Source: JBFGRM01 sp041563675
GTDB taxonomy: Bacteria; Nitrospirota; Nitrospiria; Nitrospirales; Nitrospiraceae
Assembly (NCBI GenBank): GCA_041563675.1
Contig: JBFGRM010000030.1
Span: 1-16,750, forward strand
Reading direction: 5' to 3'
DNA: 16,750 nucleotides
Each line of letters begins with the position of its first letter. Within the stretch, counting starts at the first letter, position 1. Below are positions 1 to 7,397 of this stretch, piece by piece. Both the position numbers and the translations under genes were made by a program. The notes below the pieces were generated by a model. The model was not told the DNA's origin. It saw only the letters and a list, made by a program, of their open reading frames with translations, and did not search any database.

Positions 1-21
1 CCGCATGGTGTGTTGAGTGAT

Positions 22-2514
22 CTACCCCTCGACCTTCTCGACGAGGACCTTGTAGTGCTCGGCGCTCGGTTCGAGCGGTTCTTGCAGAAGGACCTTGTGT
101 CCGTCGTTCTGCAAGCTGACCGGCACGTTCTTGATCGGATCTCCCGCGTCCAGCCAGACCTCCAGACGCTCGCCCCCATCCATCATTTCCAGCTTCAGCT
201 TCGTCTTGACGTAATTGAGCGGGCACATCACGCCGCGCAGATCGTAGATCGCCGTCTCGCCGGCTGCGGCGGGCGTCTGTGCCGCCGGCTGGGCCTCGGC
301 CGTCTGCCGCGGGGCGTCCGCCTTGGCCTGGTCGGAGAGGGCCAGGTCTTTGCTGAGCTGCTCACTGACCGTGCGGCACGCTTCGACGAAGTCGCGCGCG
401 AAGACCAGCTTGTTCTGAACGAACTCCGGCGACGTGTCTTTCGGTCCCAGATCACCGATCTGAGCATCGAGCTGACGGTAGGCAGCGGGCATCTTCCCAT
501 TCTGAGCAAACCGGCTCTCGAACTCCGCAAAGGTGTCCGCATCGGTGGCGGGATCGACTCCCTCCGTCACGAGGAGGGCTTTCGCGCCGGCCACCACCGC
601 CCGGTACGCCTTGTTGACGGCGATGGCGTACTGGTGTTTTCCCGCGAGCATCCGGGCATGGTACAGCTCCTGGTCCGCCTCAAGGAGGTGATTGTCGATC
701 ATTTCCAGGGCGCCGCCGGCGCATTCGCCCGGTCCCAGGTCCTCCGTTGTGAACTCGTTCTCGCCCTCCCAATCATAATAAAATGAGCGATCCTGATCAT
801 AGGGCGGCAGGATCGAGAAGGGGATGAGCTCTTCCTTGAGCGTTGCCTTGCCGGCGCGCTTCACGAAACCGAGGAAGCTTTCGCTTGCCTGACGGTCCCG
901 CCGATACACCGTGAACAGATGCGAGAGCGCGGCGGGCACATTCTTCGCAGGCAGCTTGACCGTCATCTGACCGATGCTCGCCGTGCCGTTGACCCGGCCG
1001 CCGAGGTGGAGCTCGTACACGGGAGCCACGTGGTCCCCGACGCGCTTTCCGACGCCGTGAAGCCCGATCGCGGCGATGTGATGTTGCGCGCAACTGTTGT
1101 GGCAGCCGCTGATCTTGACGTTCACCCCCTCCAAATCCTCCGGGATACGGCCGGGCGGCAGGATTTCGGCGAGCGCCCGCGCGAGCCCCTTGGAGGACGT
1201 GATGCCAAGCCCGCAGGTGTCGGTGCCCGGACAGGCGATGATGTCCTCTGTCCGCTCCGCCCCGGGGTCACCGAGACCGACCGCGACCAGCTCCTCGTAG
1301 AACGCGCCAATCTGGGACTCGGGAATCCATCGCACGATCATGTTTTGGTTGATGGTCGTGCGCAGGTTGCCATTCGCGAAGCCCTCGGCAAGGTCGGCAA
1401 GGGCGTACATTTGGGGCGAGGTGATGTCACCCATCGGCAATTTCACAGTGGCCGCCACATAGCCTTCCTGGCGTTGCCTGACGACGTTGGTCCGCTGCCA
1501 GACATGGAAGGGGGATTCGGAGGTGCCGTGACCGTTGCCGGCTGCCCCGTTCCCCTCCCCGTTTCCAGCCGTGCCGTGGCGTGTGGGCATGATCAGCTGG
1601 GTGGGCTCATCATCGTGGGGCAGGAGCGCAAGGGGCGGCTTGCCGGGCTTGGCATAGCCCATGGCCACATACGCTTCCTCCCAGCGCCGCTTGAACTCAT
1701 CGAATCCCAGCTTGTCGATGACGAACTTCATCCGTGCCTTGTGGCGGTTCTTGCGGTTGCCCAGGGTATCGAACACCTTGATGACCGCCTCGATCGACGG
1801 GATCAGCTCGTCCATGGGTGTGAACTCCCGGAGGAGATGACCGATGCGCGGTGCCGGGCCGAGGCCGCCTCCGGCCGTCATCCGAAATCCGAGCGAGCCA
1901 TCCTTCGCCCGAACGGCCAGCAACCCGAGGTCGTGGATAGGCGTCAGGGCGCAATCGTGCTTGCACCCCGACAAGGCAATCTTGAACTTGCGGGGCAGGC
2001 TTTGGTTCAGCGGATTCCGCAGCAGGTGGAGCGCCACCGTTTTCGCATAGGGCGTGACGTCGAAGATTTCGCCCTGGCAGACGCCTGCAAGGTGACAGGC
2101 GGTGACGTTGCGGACGGTGTTGGCGCAGGCCTCCCGAGTCGTCAAACCGACCTCGGCGAGCTTTCGCATGATGGTGCCCACGTCATCCAGGAGCGCGAAG
2201 TGGAGCTGGATGTCCTGCCTGGTCGTCACATGCCCGACGCCCGTCGTATAGCGATCGGCCAGCTCACCGACGCGTCTCAACTGGTTGGCGGTCAACCCTC
2301 CGAAGGGGATCTTGATCCTGACCATCTGGACCCCAACCTGGCGCTGCCCGTAAATCCCGTGCTGGAGCCGGAAGGGCTTGAAGATATCGGTGCTCACCTC
2401 GCCGGCTTGCAGGCGTCCGACTTCCTGCTCGAAGCTCTCGATTTCCTCGAGAATGTCCGGCGGGATGGGTTCGGTGCGGATCTCGACCTGATGGTTGGTG
2501 GCTGGAGTCGTCAT
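22..2514 (-). CDS. Sulfite/nitrite reductase (siroheme, 4Fe-4S) fused to a helical domain and a TusA-like domain
   Basis: The 830-residue protein contains two related siroheme-reductase halves. Half 1 (about 45-290) has TTRQDIQLHF near 97-106 and cysteines at 140, 146, 184 and 188. Half 2 (about 335-560) has LRTTINQNM near 384 and cysteines at 428, 434, 471 and 475. Both halves therefore show C-x5-C and C-x3-C, the ligand pattern for a 4Fe-4S cluster coupled to siroheme. A Gly/Asn-rich linker (about 313-333) joins them. Residues about 605-722 look all-helical and HEPN-like. An Ala/Pro/Gln linker follows, then a TusA/SirA-like domain (about 755-828) with C764 in CPLN instead of CPxP. The family reduces sulfite to sulfide or nitrite to ammonia with six electrons, usually in the cytoplasm; which substrate is used cannot be told here. 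The ATG has a GGAG eight bases upstream. It lies 57 bases downstream of an Rrf2 regulator, probably in the same operon. Confidence 0.9.
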   Translation of the reverse strand: MTTPATNHQVEIRTEPIPPDILEEIESFEQEVGRLQAGEVSTDIFKPFRLQHGIYGQRQVGVQMVRIKIPFGGLTANQLRRVGELADRYTTGVGHVTTRQDIQLHFALLDDVGTIMRKLAEVGLTTREACANTVRNVTACHLAGVCQGEIFDVTPYAKTVALHLLRNPLNQSLPRKFKIALSGCKHDCALTPIHDLGLLAVRAKDGSLGFRMTAGGGLGPAPRIGHLLREFTPMDELIPSIEAVIKVFDTLGNRKNRHKARMKFVIDKLGFDEFKRRWEEAYVAMGYAKPGKPPLALLPHDDEPTQLIMPTRHGTAGNGEGNGAAGNGHGTSESPFHVWQRTNVVRQRQEGYVAATVKLPMGDITSPQMYALADLAEGFANGNLRTTINQNMIVRWIPESQIGAFYEELVAVGLGDPGAERTEDIIACPGTDTCGLGITSSKGLARALAEILPPGRIPEDLEGVNVKISGCHNSCAQHHIAAIGLHGVGKRVGDHVAPVYELHLGGRVNGTASIGQMTVKLPAKNVPAALSHLFTVYRRDRQASESFLGFVKRAGKATLKEELIPFSILPPYDQDRSFYYDWEGENEFTTEDLGPGECAGGALEMIDNHLLEADQELYHARMLAGKHQYAIAVNKAYRAVVAGAKALLVTEGVDPATDADTFAEFESRFAQNGKMPAAYRQLDAQIGDLGPKDTSPEFVQNKLVFARDFVEACRTVSEQLSKDLALSDQAKADAPRQTAEAQPAAQTPAAAGETAIYDLRGVMCPLNYVKTKLKLEMMDGGERLEVWLDAGDPIKNVPVSLQNDGHKVLLQEPLEPSAEHYKVLVEKVEG

Positions 2515-2571
2515 GACGATTGCTCCGTTCTATGCTTATGATGATGCCTCGACCGGGCCATCGGCACCCCG

Positions 2572-3024
2572 CTAGATGTGGTACATGAGCGCGTGTTCCT
2601 GCTCGATGGCCTGCTGCCGCTCGGCCAGGTCCGCCAGGGTGACGGACCGCAGCACCGCGAGTTCCGCCTCCTGCAACTGCTCGACGACTGGTGAGATGAC
2701 CGATTCGCGGCGGCTCCGCGTCTCGGGCGGTGGAGACCCGCCCGACTGGCGCCGTTCCAACTCGATGGGCCCGTCCAGGGCCTCGACGATTTCTGCGAGC
2801 GACACGTCGGCCGGCTTCTTGCTAAGCGCATAGCCTCCTTGAGCCCCCCGATGGCTCTCAATCACGCCCGCTCGCTTGAGCCCGTGCAGCACCTGCTCCA
2901 AGAACCTGGGGGGAATGTCTTGCCTGTGGGCGATGGCCCTGGCCGACACCGGCGCATGGCCGTTGTGCAGGGCAAGGTCAACGGAGGCGAGTATCCCGTA
3001 AGTGGCCTTTAATGATAGCTTCAT
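2572..3024 (-). CDS. Rrf2-family transcriptional regulator without cysteines
   Basis: The 150-residue protein begins MKLSLKATYGILA and has the Rrf2 winged-helix layout: HTH about 25-48 (ARAIAHRQDIPPRFLEQVL) and wing near 58-68 (SHRGAQGGYAL). These are hallmarks of the IscR/NsrR/CymR family. IscR and NsrR carry three cysteines for an Fe-S cluster; this protein has none, so it cannot bind a cluster in that way. Cysteine-free members such as CymR control sulfur and cysteine genes through a protein or metabolite partner. The C-terminal 50 residues look helical. The ATG is preceded by AGGA at five bases. The gene precedes the sulfite/nitrite reductase gene on the same strand, so controlling that gene is a reasonable inference. 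The palindromes at 3029-3053 suggest autoregulation. The family call is firm; the target is inferred. Confidence 0.9.
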   Translation of the reverse strand: MKLSLKATYGILASVDLALHNGHAPVSARAIAHRQDIPPRFLEQVLHGLKRAGVIESHRGAQGGYALSKKPADVSLAEIVEALDGPIELERRQSGGSPPPETRSRRESVISPVVEQLQEAELAVLRSVTLADLAERQQAIEQEHALMYHI

Positions 3025-3028
3025 ACAT

Positions 3029-3053
3029 TTCCTACAATTCCGGTAGGAATTGT
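3029..3053. promoter_or_regulatory. Interdigitated double palindrome, likely Rrf2 operator
   Basis: Two perfect inverted repeats overlap: TTCCTAC-N7-GTAGGAA (3029-3049) and ACAATTCC-N4-GGAATTGT (3034-3053). They lie just upstream of the Rrf2 start codon, touch its ribosome binding site, and are downstream of its predicted -10. A repressor bound here would block elongation or initiation. The ATTCC/GGAAT core resembles sites bound by some Rrf2 regulators, but binding by this protein is inferred. Confidence 0.6.
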
Positions 3054-3066
3054 CTAATTGCTGTTA

Positions 3067-3096
3067 CTTGTAGCTCTGTTTCGGGGTCCCTGTCAA
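3067..3096 (-). promoter_or_regulatory. Probable sigma70-type promoter of the Rrf2-reductase operon
   Basis: On the minus strand a perfect -35 TTGACA (3091-3096) is followed after 18 bases by TACAAG (3067-3072), which matches TATAAT at four of six positions. The expected start is near 3060, placing the double palindrome in the early transcribed region. The -10 is weak. Confidence 0.5.
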
Positions 3097-3824
3097 GACC
3101 TATTTGTCATTGCAAAATCAATGCGTTACATATCTTGTGCAGCGCTTTAAAACACCGCTCCTTTTACGAATCGAAAGGACTGGCTGCCGCAGGCTGGGCA
3201 GCCGCAAGACCTGAAGGGTGACGACCAACTGGTGGGCTGCCCTTCGGGATGAGAAGTCGATGGGTCGGAGCGATGAGGGATTCGGCTGTTTAAATCGGGC
3301 ATGGTCCTGAGGAGTTGAGGATCTGGTGCTGCGATGATCCTCGCGTCTTTGTTCGGTCATTCCCTTGTCTCATCCTGTCATTTCCGTGGAGCCTCCCCCG
3401 GATGGTTTCAAGCCGGGGCGGGAATCCATCCTCTTCACTACGCAGAAAAGAAGATGGGTCCCCGCCAAGACCTGCGGGGATGACGGAGAGTGGCGGGGCT
3501 ATGAGAGCGAGCGCCCTTCTTCACAATCGCCCCCAACCTCCGCGGAATGAAGATGTCGAAAAGTTTGCGACTCAAATCACTGTCCTCAAGGTGGCGACGA
3601 TCGGGATCGCGCTGTTCCGTATCGAGGCCGGCAATGAAAACCTCACACCGCCCCGTTCTCTGTCTCCGCGAGTGTAGGATGCCGGCGACACTTCACCCGG
3701 TCCCTGCAAGCCCAGTCCTACCCTTGGAATGCGGCAACCCAATGGTTTTGTGACGAGTTCTCATGCACCCATGTCATGGCATTCCGGTTGCAGTCAGGCA
3801 CGGCCATTATCGAGAATTTTGTCG
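3097..3824. other. Gene-less stretch with degenerate palindromes
   Basis: I see no convincing gene here. Short open frames exist on both strands, but they overlap one another, lack good ribosome binding sites and show no recognisable motif. The stretch holds several hairpins: GGCTGCC/GGCAGCC (3182-3203), CCCCGG/CCGGGG (3396-3418) and CCCCGC/GCGGGG (3460-3479). The last is followed by ATGACGG and preceded by GGAATCC-like text (3420-3428), so it resembles a decayed copy of the CGTCATTCC palindrome seen at 8662 and 15311. It may contain remnants of a lost gene or repeats, but nothing can be assigned. Confidence 0.5.
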
Positions 3825-3853
3825 TTGACTTGCTTGGGGCTTAGCGCAATAAT
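3825..3853 (+). promoter_or_regulatory. Sigma70-type promoter for the Fis-like gene and HU gene
   Basis: TTGACT (3825-3830, five of six) and AATAAT (3848-3853, five of six) are separated by exactly 17 bases. Transcription would start near 3860, about 43 bases before the ATG at 3903. This position rules out the longer open frame that begins upstream of the promoter. Confidence 0.7.
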
Positions 3854-3902
3854 CCGCCCCCTCTTCGTTCCCGTCACCAACCTGTCATTCCTGTCAGTTG
3901 AG

Positions 3903-4502
3903 ATGAGTAATCGCTCGCACGGGCTCAGCGTCGTACTTTTCACCGGGGATTCGCACCTTGCATCCCAGATCGAGCACGATCTGGGGGCCCTGTCCTTTCC
4001 GACCACGCTGACCGTGGTCAAGGACGTCGCCGCGGCGCATCGAGCGATCGCCCGCCATGCCGTTGATGGCGTGATCATCGAGACGAGGCGCGGTCGCTCC
4101 AAGGAGTTGACGCGGCTCCAGCATGCGATCGATCCGGCTCGGACCTTCGTCCTGGCGGGCTCGAGGGCCGTGCTGCGGAGCGCGGCGGGTTTCATGCTGG
4201 CCTCGACGCGCCCGCCCTCGGGCAAGCCGGCGATGGTTACCCAGACCTCCCTGGAGGACTACCTGGACAGCAAGCTGGGCGAGTTTGTCAGGGGGATGAA
4301 AAACGGATCGGCGCGCAATTTACACCCGATGCTCATCAAAGCGCTCGAGCGTCCGTTGATCAGCCACGCACTCAAGGAAACCAACGGCAATCAAATCAAG
4401 ACGGCGCACCTCTTGGGCATGAATCGAAACACGCTGCGCAAGAAAATCACCGAGCTGCGGATTCCGGTCCAGCGGGAACGCCTGCGGCGGGCGCTTGCGT
4501 AA
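3903..4502 (+). CDS. Fis-family DNA-binding regulator with degenerate receiver-like N-terminus
   Basis: With the start at 3903 the protein has 199 residues. The C-terminal 60 residues match the Fis/NtrC-type helix-turn-helix, with PLISHALKETNGNQIKTAH followed by LLGMNRNTLRKKITEL (about 151-185). This is close to the core of nucleoid protein Fis and the DNA-binding end of NtrC-type activators. No AAA+ ATPase domain is present. Residues about 8-90 look like a response-regulator receiver: LSVVLFTGD fits strand 1, and DGVIIET (55-61) fits strand 3 with Glu60 where the phospho-accepting Asp would be. The receiver lysine is not evident. The frame is open upstream to 3729, but the promoter at 3825-3853 lies inside that extension. 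The ribosome binding site is weak. The HU gene follows after 69 bases, so co-transcription is likely. Its targets are unknown. Confidence 0.75.
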   Translation: MSNRSHGLSVVLFTGDSHLASQIEHDLGALSFPTTLTVVKDVAAAHRAIARHAVDGVIIETRRGRSKELTRLQHAIDPARTFVLAGSRAVLRSAAGFMLASTRPPSGKPAMVTQTSLEDYLDSKLGEFVRGMKNGSARNLHPMLIKALERPLISHALKETNGNQIKTAHLLGMNRNTLRKKITELRIPVQRERLRRALA

Positions 4503-4538
4503 GGTCGTGCCTCTTGCGGTAGGTACTCATCCTTCATC

Positions 4539-4555
4539 GTTCGCTCACGGCGAAC
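4539..4555. repeat. Small hairpin before the HU gene
   Basis: GTTCGC (4539-4544) and GCGAAC (4550-4555) form a 6-bp stem with a 5-base loop, shortly upstream of the HU ribosome binding site. It may affect mRNA processing or translation. No T-run follows, so it is not a classical terminator. Confidence 0.35.
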
Positions 4556-4571
4556 CGGGAAAGGGGGACTT

Positions 4572-4844
4572 ATGACGAAGGAAGAATTGATCGCCAGAAT
4601 GGCGGCCACGGCCGGTGTCACGAAGGTCGCGGCGGGCATCGCATTGAACACCTTTACCGATGCGGTCACGGTATCACTGAAGAAGGGACGGCGTGTCAGC
4701 CTCGTGAACTTCGGCACGTTCACCACCGGCAAGCGGCGGGCCCGGACCGGTCGGAATCCCCGCACGGGAGCACCGCTTCGCATTCCAGCGACGCGCGTCG
4801 CCAGGTTTGTTCCCGGTAAGGCACTCAAGTCCGCCGTAAAGTAG
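4572..4844 (+). CDS. HU/IHF-family nucleoid DNA-binding protein
   Basis: The 90-residue protein has the usual HU length and fold: two N-terminal helices (TKEELIARMAATAGVTK), the beta-arm signature NFGTFTTGKRRARTGRNP at 46-63 with the intercalating proline at 63, and a C-terminal helix. HU and IHF dimers bend and compact DNA. HU versus one IHF subunit cannot be settled from this sequence, so I give no symbol. Several arm residues are Arg/Lys-rich (KRRARTGR). The ATG has a strong purine-rich site (AAGGGGGA) four bases upstream. It lies downstream of the Fis-like gene, so two nucleoid-type DNA-binding proteins are likely made from one transcript. Two tandem hairpins follow the gene. Confidence 0.93.
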   Translation: MTKEELIARMAATAGVTKVAAGIALNTFTDAVTVSLKKGRRVSLVNFGTFTTGKRRARTGRNPRTGAPLRIPATRVARFVPGKALKSAVK

Positions 4845-4883
4845 CGGCCAATCCCACCGACGGCCCCACGGGTCTCTTCCACA

Positions 4884-4933
4884 GCAACGTCTCGTTGCAC
4901 GCGGCTGGGTGTGTGATCCTTGACACACCCAGC
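4884..4933 (+). terminator. Tandem hairpins after the HU gene, possible terminator
   Basis: Two perfect stem-loops lie in a row: GCAACG-tct-CGTTGC (4884-4898) and an 11-bp stem GCTGGGTGTGT / ACACACCCAGC (4904-4914 with 4923-4933). There is no T-run after the second, so termination would be factor-assisted or weak. The second hairpin overlaps the expected promoter region of the following tRNA. Confidence 0.45.
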
Positions 4934-4938
4934 GCCCC

Positions 4939-4944
4939 TATAAT
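4939..4944 (+). promoter_or_regulatory. -10 element of the tRNA-Val promoter
   Basis: A perfect TATAAT lies 19 bases before the mature tRNA-Val 5' end. TTGACA occurs at 4920-4925, but only 13 bases upstream, shorter than the usual 16-18. The true -35 is therefore unclear. Confidence 0.5.
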
Positions 4945-4963
4945 AGCATGGCGACCTGAGGTT

Positions 4964-5038
4964 AGGCGCGTAGCTCAGGGGGAGAGCGCTACCTTGACAC
5001 GGTAGAGGTCGACGGTTCAAAACCGTCCGCGCCTACCA
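4964..5038 (+). tRNA. tRNA-Val (GAC)
   Basis: A 75-base cloverleaf folds cleanly. The acceptor stem AGGCGCG (4964-4970) pairs with CGCGCCT (5028-5034). Discriminator A and an encoded CCA end at 5038. The anticodon stem CTACC/GGTAG encloses loop TTGACAC with anticodon GAC (4996-4998), reading GTC and GTT. The T arm is GACGG-TTCAAAA-CCGTC. No intron is present. Confidence 0.96.
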
Positions 5039-5433
5039 TGTTTTTCACCGAGGGCACCAGGCCACTCGGTCCTTCCTGATCGTTCCTGAATACGTGTTCT
5101 CGCGGCCTGTCCGGAGCGCCGAGCGCGCTGAGGGAAGGCTCGTGGAGACGCGTGTAGGAAATCGGAAGTAGGCCGGGCGCAATGACGACGAGATTGTGCA
5201 ACCTGATCTGGACAGATCCGCACAGATTCGTTACCGGACACGCCGGCGGCACCCACGTGGCCATTCCAGATAGCTCACGGTGAGGTTCCTGGTCGACCGG
5301 GTGTCAGCGGTTCACGCCAATTCCCCTCATTCAGGGGTTCCAGCCGAACGCTCCCGACCAGTTGTTCCCACGGCACGAAGCGCGGGCACGCGTGTTCGCC
5401 TGAACCGCGGCGCCCGTTGACGAGCGCAGACCC
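5039..5433. other. Intergenic region between tRNA-Val and thrS
   Basis: I see no supported gene. A short T-run and a weak 6-bp hairpin (ACCGAG ... CTCGGT, about 5047-5070) directly after the tRNA may end its transcript. A small CCCCT/AGGGG hairpin lies at 5323-5337. The thrS promoter must be here or upstream, but I could not pick convincing -35/-10 boxes. There is no T-box-like or other riboswitch signature that I recognise. Confidence 0.4.
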
Positions 5434-7371
5434 ATGGCAAAAGAGTCACAGGACATTCGCGTGACACTTTCCGATGGACGCACCACCGTCCTTCCCCGGG
5501 GCTCCACCGCGGGCGACGCTCTGTCCCGGGCCGGCGTCTCGGCTCTCGATGACATCGTCGCCGTGAAGATCAACGGGGTGCCTCGCGACCTCTCCACCGT
5601 CCTCTCCGAGGACGTCGCGCTGGAGCCGCTGACCTTCGACTCGCCTGAAGGCCGGGAGGTCTACCGGCACAGCAGCACCCATATCATGGCACAGGCCGTC
5701 AAGGACGTGTTCCCGAACGCGCAAATGACGATCGGGCCGGCCCTGGAGGATAGCTTCTACTACGACTTTGCCTTTGAGCGCCCCTTTACTCCGGAGGACC
5801 TGGCGAAGATCGAAGCGCGCGCCCACGCGATCATGAAAACCGACCACCCATTCAAGCGCATGGAGATGGATCGGCGTAAGGCGATTGACTTCTTCAAGGA
5901 ACGGGGGGAGCACTACAAAGCCGAGATCCTCGAATCGATTGAGGACAAGGTCGTGTCGCTGTACAGTCAGGGGGAATTCGTCGATCTGTGTCGCGGGCCT
6001 CATGTGCCCTCCACCGCTCGGGTCAAAGCGTTGAAGCTGATGAGCACGGGAGGCGCCTACTGGCGTGGCGATGAGCGCAATCCCATGCTCCAGCGGATCT
6101 ACGGCACTTCGTTTCCCACCCAGAAAGCATTGGATGCCCACCTTGCCAGGCTGGAAGAGATCAAGCGCCGTGATCATCGCAAGCTGGGAAAGGAGCTGGA
6201 CCTGATCACCATTCAGGACGAGATCGGCCCCGGGTTGGTTCTCTGGCATCCCAAGGGCGCGCTGATCCGCTTGCTGATCGAGAACTTCTGGCGGGAGCAA
6301 CACATCCGTCAGGGCTACGAGCTCGTCTACTCCCCCCATGTCGCCCGCCTGGACCTCTGGCGGACGAGCGGCCACGTGGATTTTTACCGCGAGAACATGT
6401 TTTCGGTCATGAAGGTCGAGGGCAGCGAGTACCAGCTCAAGCCCATGAACTGCCCCTTCCACATCATGATTTATAAGTCGCACCTCCGGAGCTACCGGGA
6501 CCTCCCGATCCGCTACGGCGAGCTCGGGACCGTTTATCGCTACGAGCGCACGGGCGTGCTGCATGGCCTCCTGCGGGTCCGCGGCTTCACACAGGACGAC
6601 GCACACCTGTTCTGCCGCCCGGACCAGATTGAAAGCGAGGTCAGCAAGGTCCTGGATTTTACCTTCTTCATGCTCCGCACCTTCGGCTTCAGTGAGTTCG
6701 AGGTCTACCTCTCGACCAGGCCGGAGAAGGCCGTCGGCTCTCCGGAGCATTGGGCCCAGGCCACCGCCGCTCTGGAGGCGGCGCTGAAGGGGCGGGGGGT
6801 GGCGTACCAGATCGATCCCGGCGAGGGGGTGTTCTACGGTCCGAAGATCGATATCAAGATCAGGGACGTGCTGGGGCGATCCTGGCAGTGCTCGACCATC
6901 CAAATCGACTTCAACAACCCGGAGCGGTTCGACCTCGCTTATACGGGGGAAGACGGCCAGGCGCACCAGCCCATTATGATCCACCGGGCGCTGCTGGGCT
7001 CGATCGAGCGGTTCTTCGGCATCCTGATCGAGCACTACGCCGGGGTCTTTCCGACCTGGCTCGCGCCCGTCCAGGCAAAAGTGCTCTGTATTACCGACCG
7101 GCAAAAGGAGTATGCTCAGGCGGTCGTGGACCGGTTGACGCGGGCGGGCCTTCGTGCCGAAGCCGATCTGCGCAACGAGAAGGTCGGCTTCAAGATTCGT
7201 GAGGCGGAGAAAGCCAAGATCCCCTTCATGCTCGTCGTGGGCGACCGCGAGATGCAGGCGGACACGGTCTCGGTGCGAGGCCGGAGCGGGGTCGATCACG
7301 GTAAGCTGGCGGTCGATGCCGTCATCGAGCTGATCAAGGCGGAGGCAGACCCCGCCGCTCAGGCGCCCTAA
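5434..7371 (+). CDS. thrS: Threonine-tRNA ligase (ThrRS)
   Basis: The 645-residue protein is full length for bacterial ThrRS and charges tRNA-Thr in the cytoplasm. Domains in order are: TGS (about 7-68); the editing domain that removes mischarged Ser-tRNA, with H79/H83 (HSSTH) and C186/H190 (CRGPH); the class II catalytic core (about 250-535); and the C-terminal anticodon-binding domain (about 540-640). The catalytic zinc ligands are visible as C340 (MNCPFH), H391 (DDAHLF) and H517 (MIHRALLGS). Motif 2 is RYERTGVLHGL near 369-379. The start at MAKESQ places the TGS domain correctly, but the ribosome binding site is weak. It opens the conserved order thrS-infC-rpmI-rplT, with infC 26 bases downstream. 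A long open frame antisense to the gene is a shadow of GC-rich codon use. Confidence 0.98.
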   Translation: MAKESQDIRVTLSDGRTTVLPRGSTAGDALSRAGVSALDDIVAVKINGVPRDLSTVLSEDVALEPLTFDSPEGREVYRHSSTHIMAQAVKDVFPNAQMTIGPALEDSFYYDFAFERPFTPEDLAKIEARAHAIMKTDHPFKRMEMDRRKAIDFFKERGEHYKAEILESIEDKVVSLYSQGEFVDLCRGPHVPSTARVKALKLMSTGGAYWRGDERNPMLQRIYGTSFPTQKALDAHLARLEEIKRRDHRKLGKELDLITIQDEIGPGLVLWHPKGALIRLLIENFWREQHIRQGYELVYSPHVARLDLWRTSGHVDFYRENMFSVMKVEGSEYQLKPMNCPFHIMIYKSHLRSYRDLPIRYGELGTVYRYERTGVLHGLLRVRGFTQDDAHLFCRPDQIESEVSKVLDFTFFMLRTFGFSEFEVYLSTRPEKAVGSPEHWAQATAALEAALKGRGVAYQIDPGEGVFYGPKIDIKIRDVLGRSWQCSTIQIDFNNPERFDLAYTGEDGQAHQPIMIHRALLGSIERFFGILIEHYAGVFPTWLAPVQAKVLCITDRQKEYAQAVVDRLTRAGLRAEADLRNEKVGFKIREAEKAKIPFMLVVGDREMQADTVSVRGRSGVDHGKLAVDAVIELIKAEADPAAQAP

Positions 7372-7397
7372 CGTCACGTCACCAGGAGGGATGTCCT

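Noticed and set aside
919..2541. 540-residue plus-strand frame over the reductase gene
   Set aside because: Antisense shadow of a gene with clear catalytic motifs; composition is low-information and Arg/Asp/Leu-rich.
3315..3677. 120-residue plus-strand frame in the gene-less stretch
   Set aside because: It crosses palindromes, overlaps other frames and shows no motif or ribosome binding site. A gene remnant cannot be excluded.
3729..3902. 58-residue N-terminal extension of the Fis-like protein
   Set aside because: A good promoter (3825-3853) lies inside the extension, and the added residues look random.
4989..5264. Minus-strand frame ending GADGFEPSTSTVSR
   Set aside because: The end is the translated antisense of tRNA-Val, a common false-gene pattern; the rest is not conserved-looking.
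5446..7377. 643-residue open frame antisense to thrS
   Set aside because: It mirrors thrS, a certain gene, over its whole length. Long antisense frames arise from GC-rich codon use; no motif or ribosome binding site supports it.
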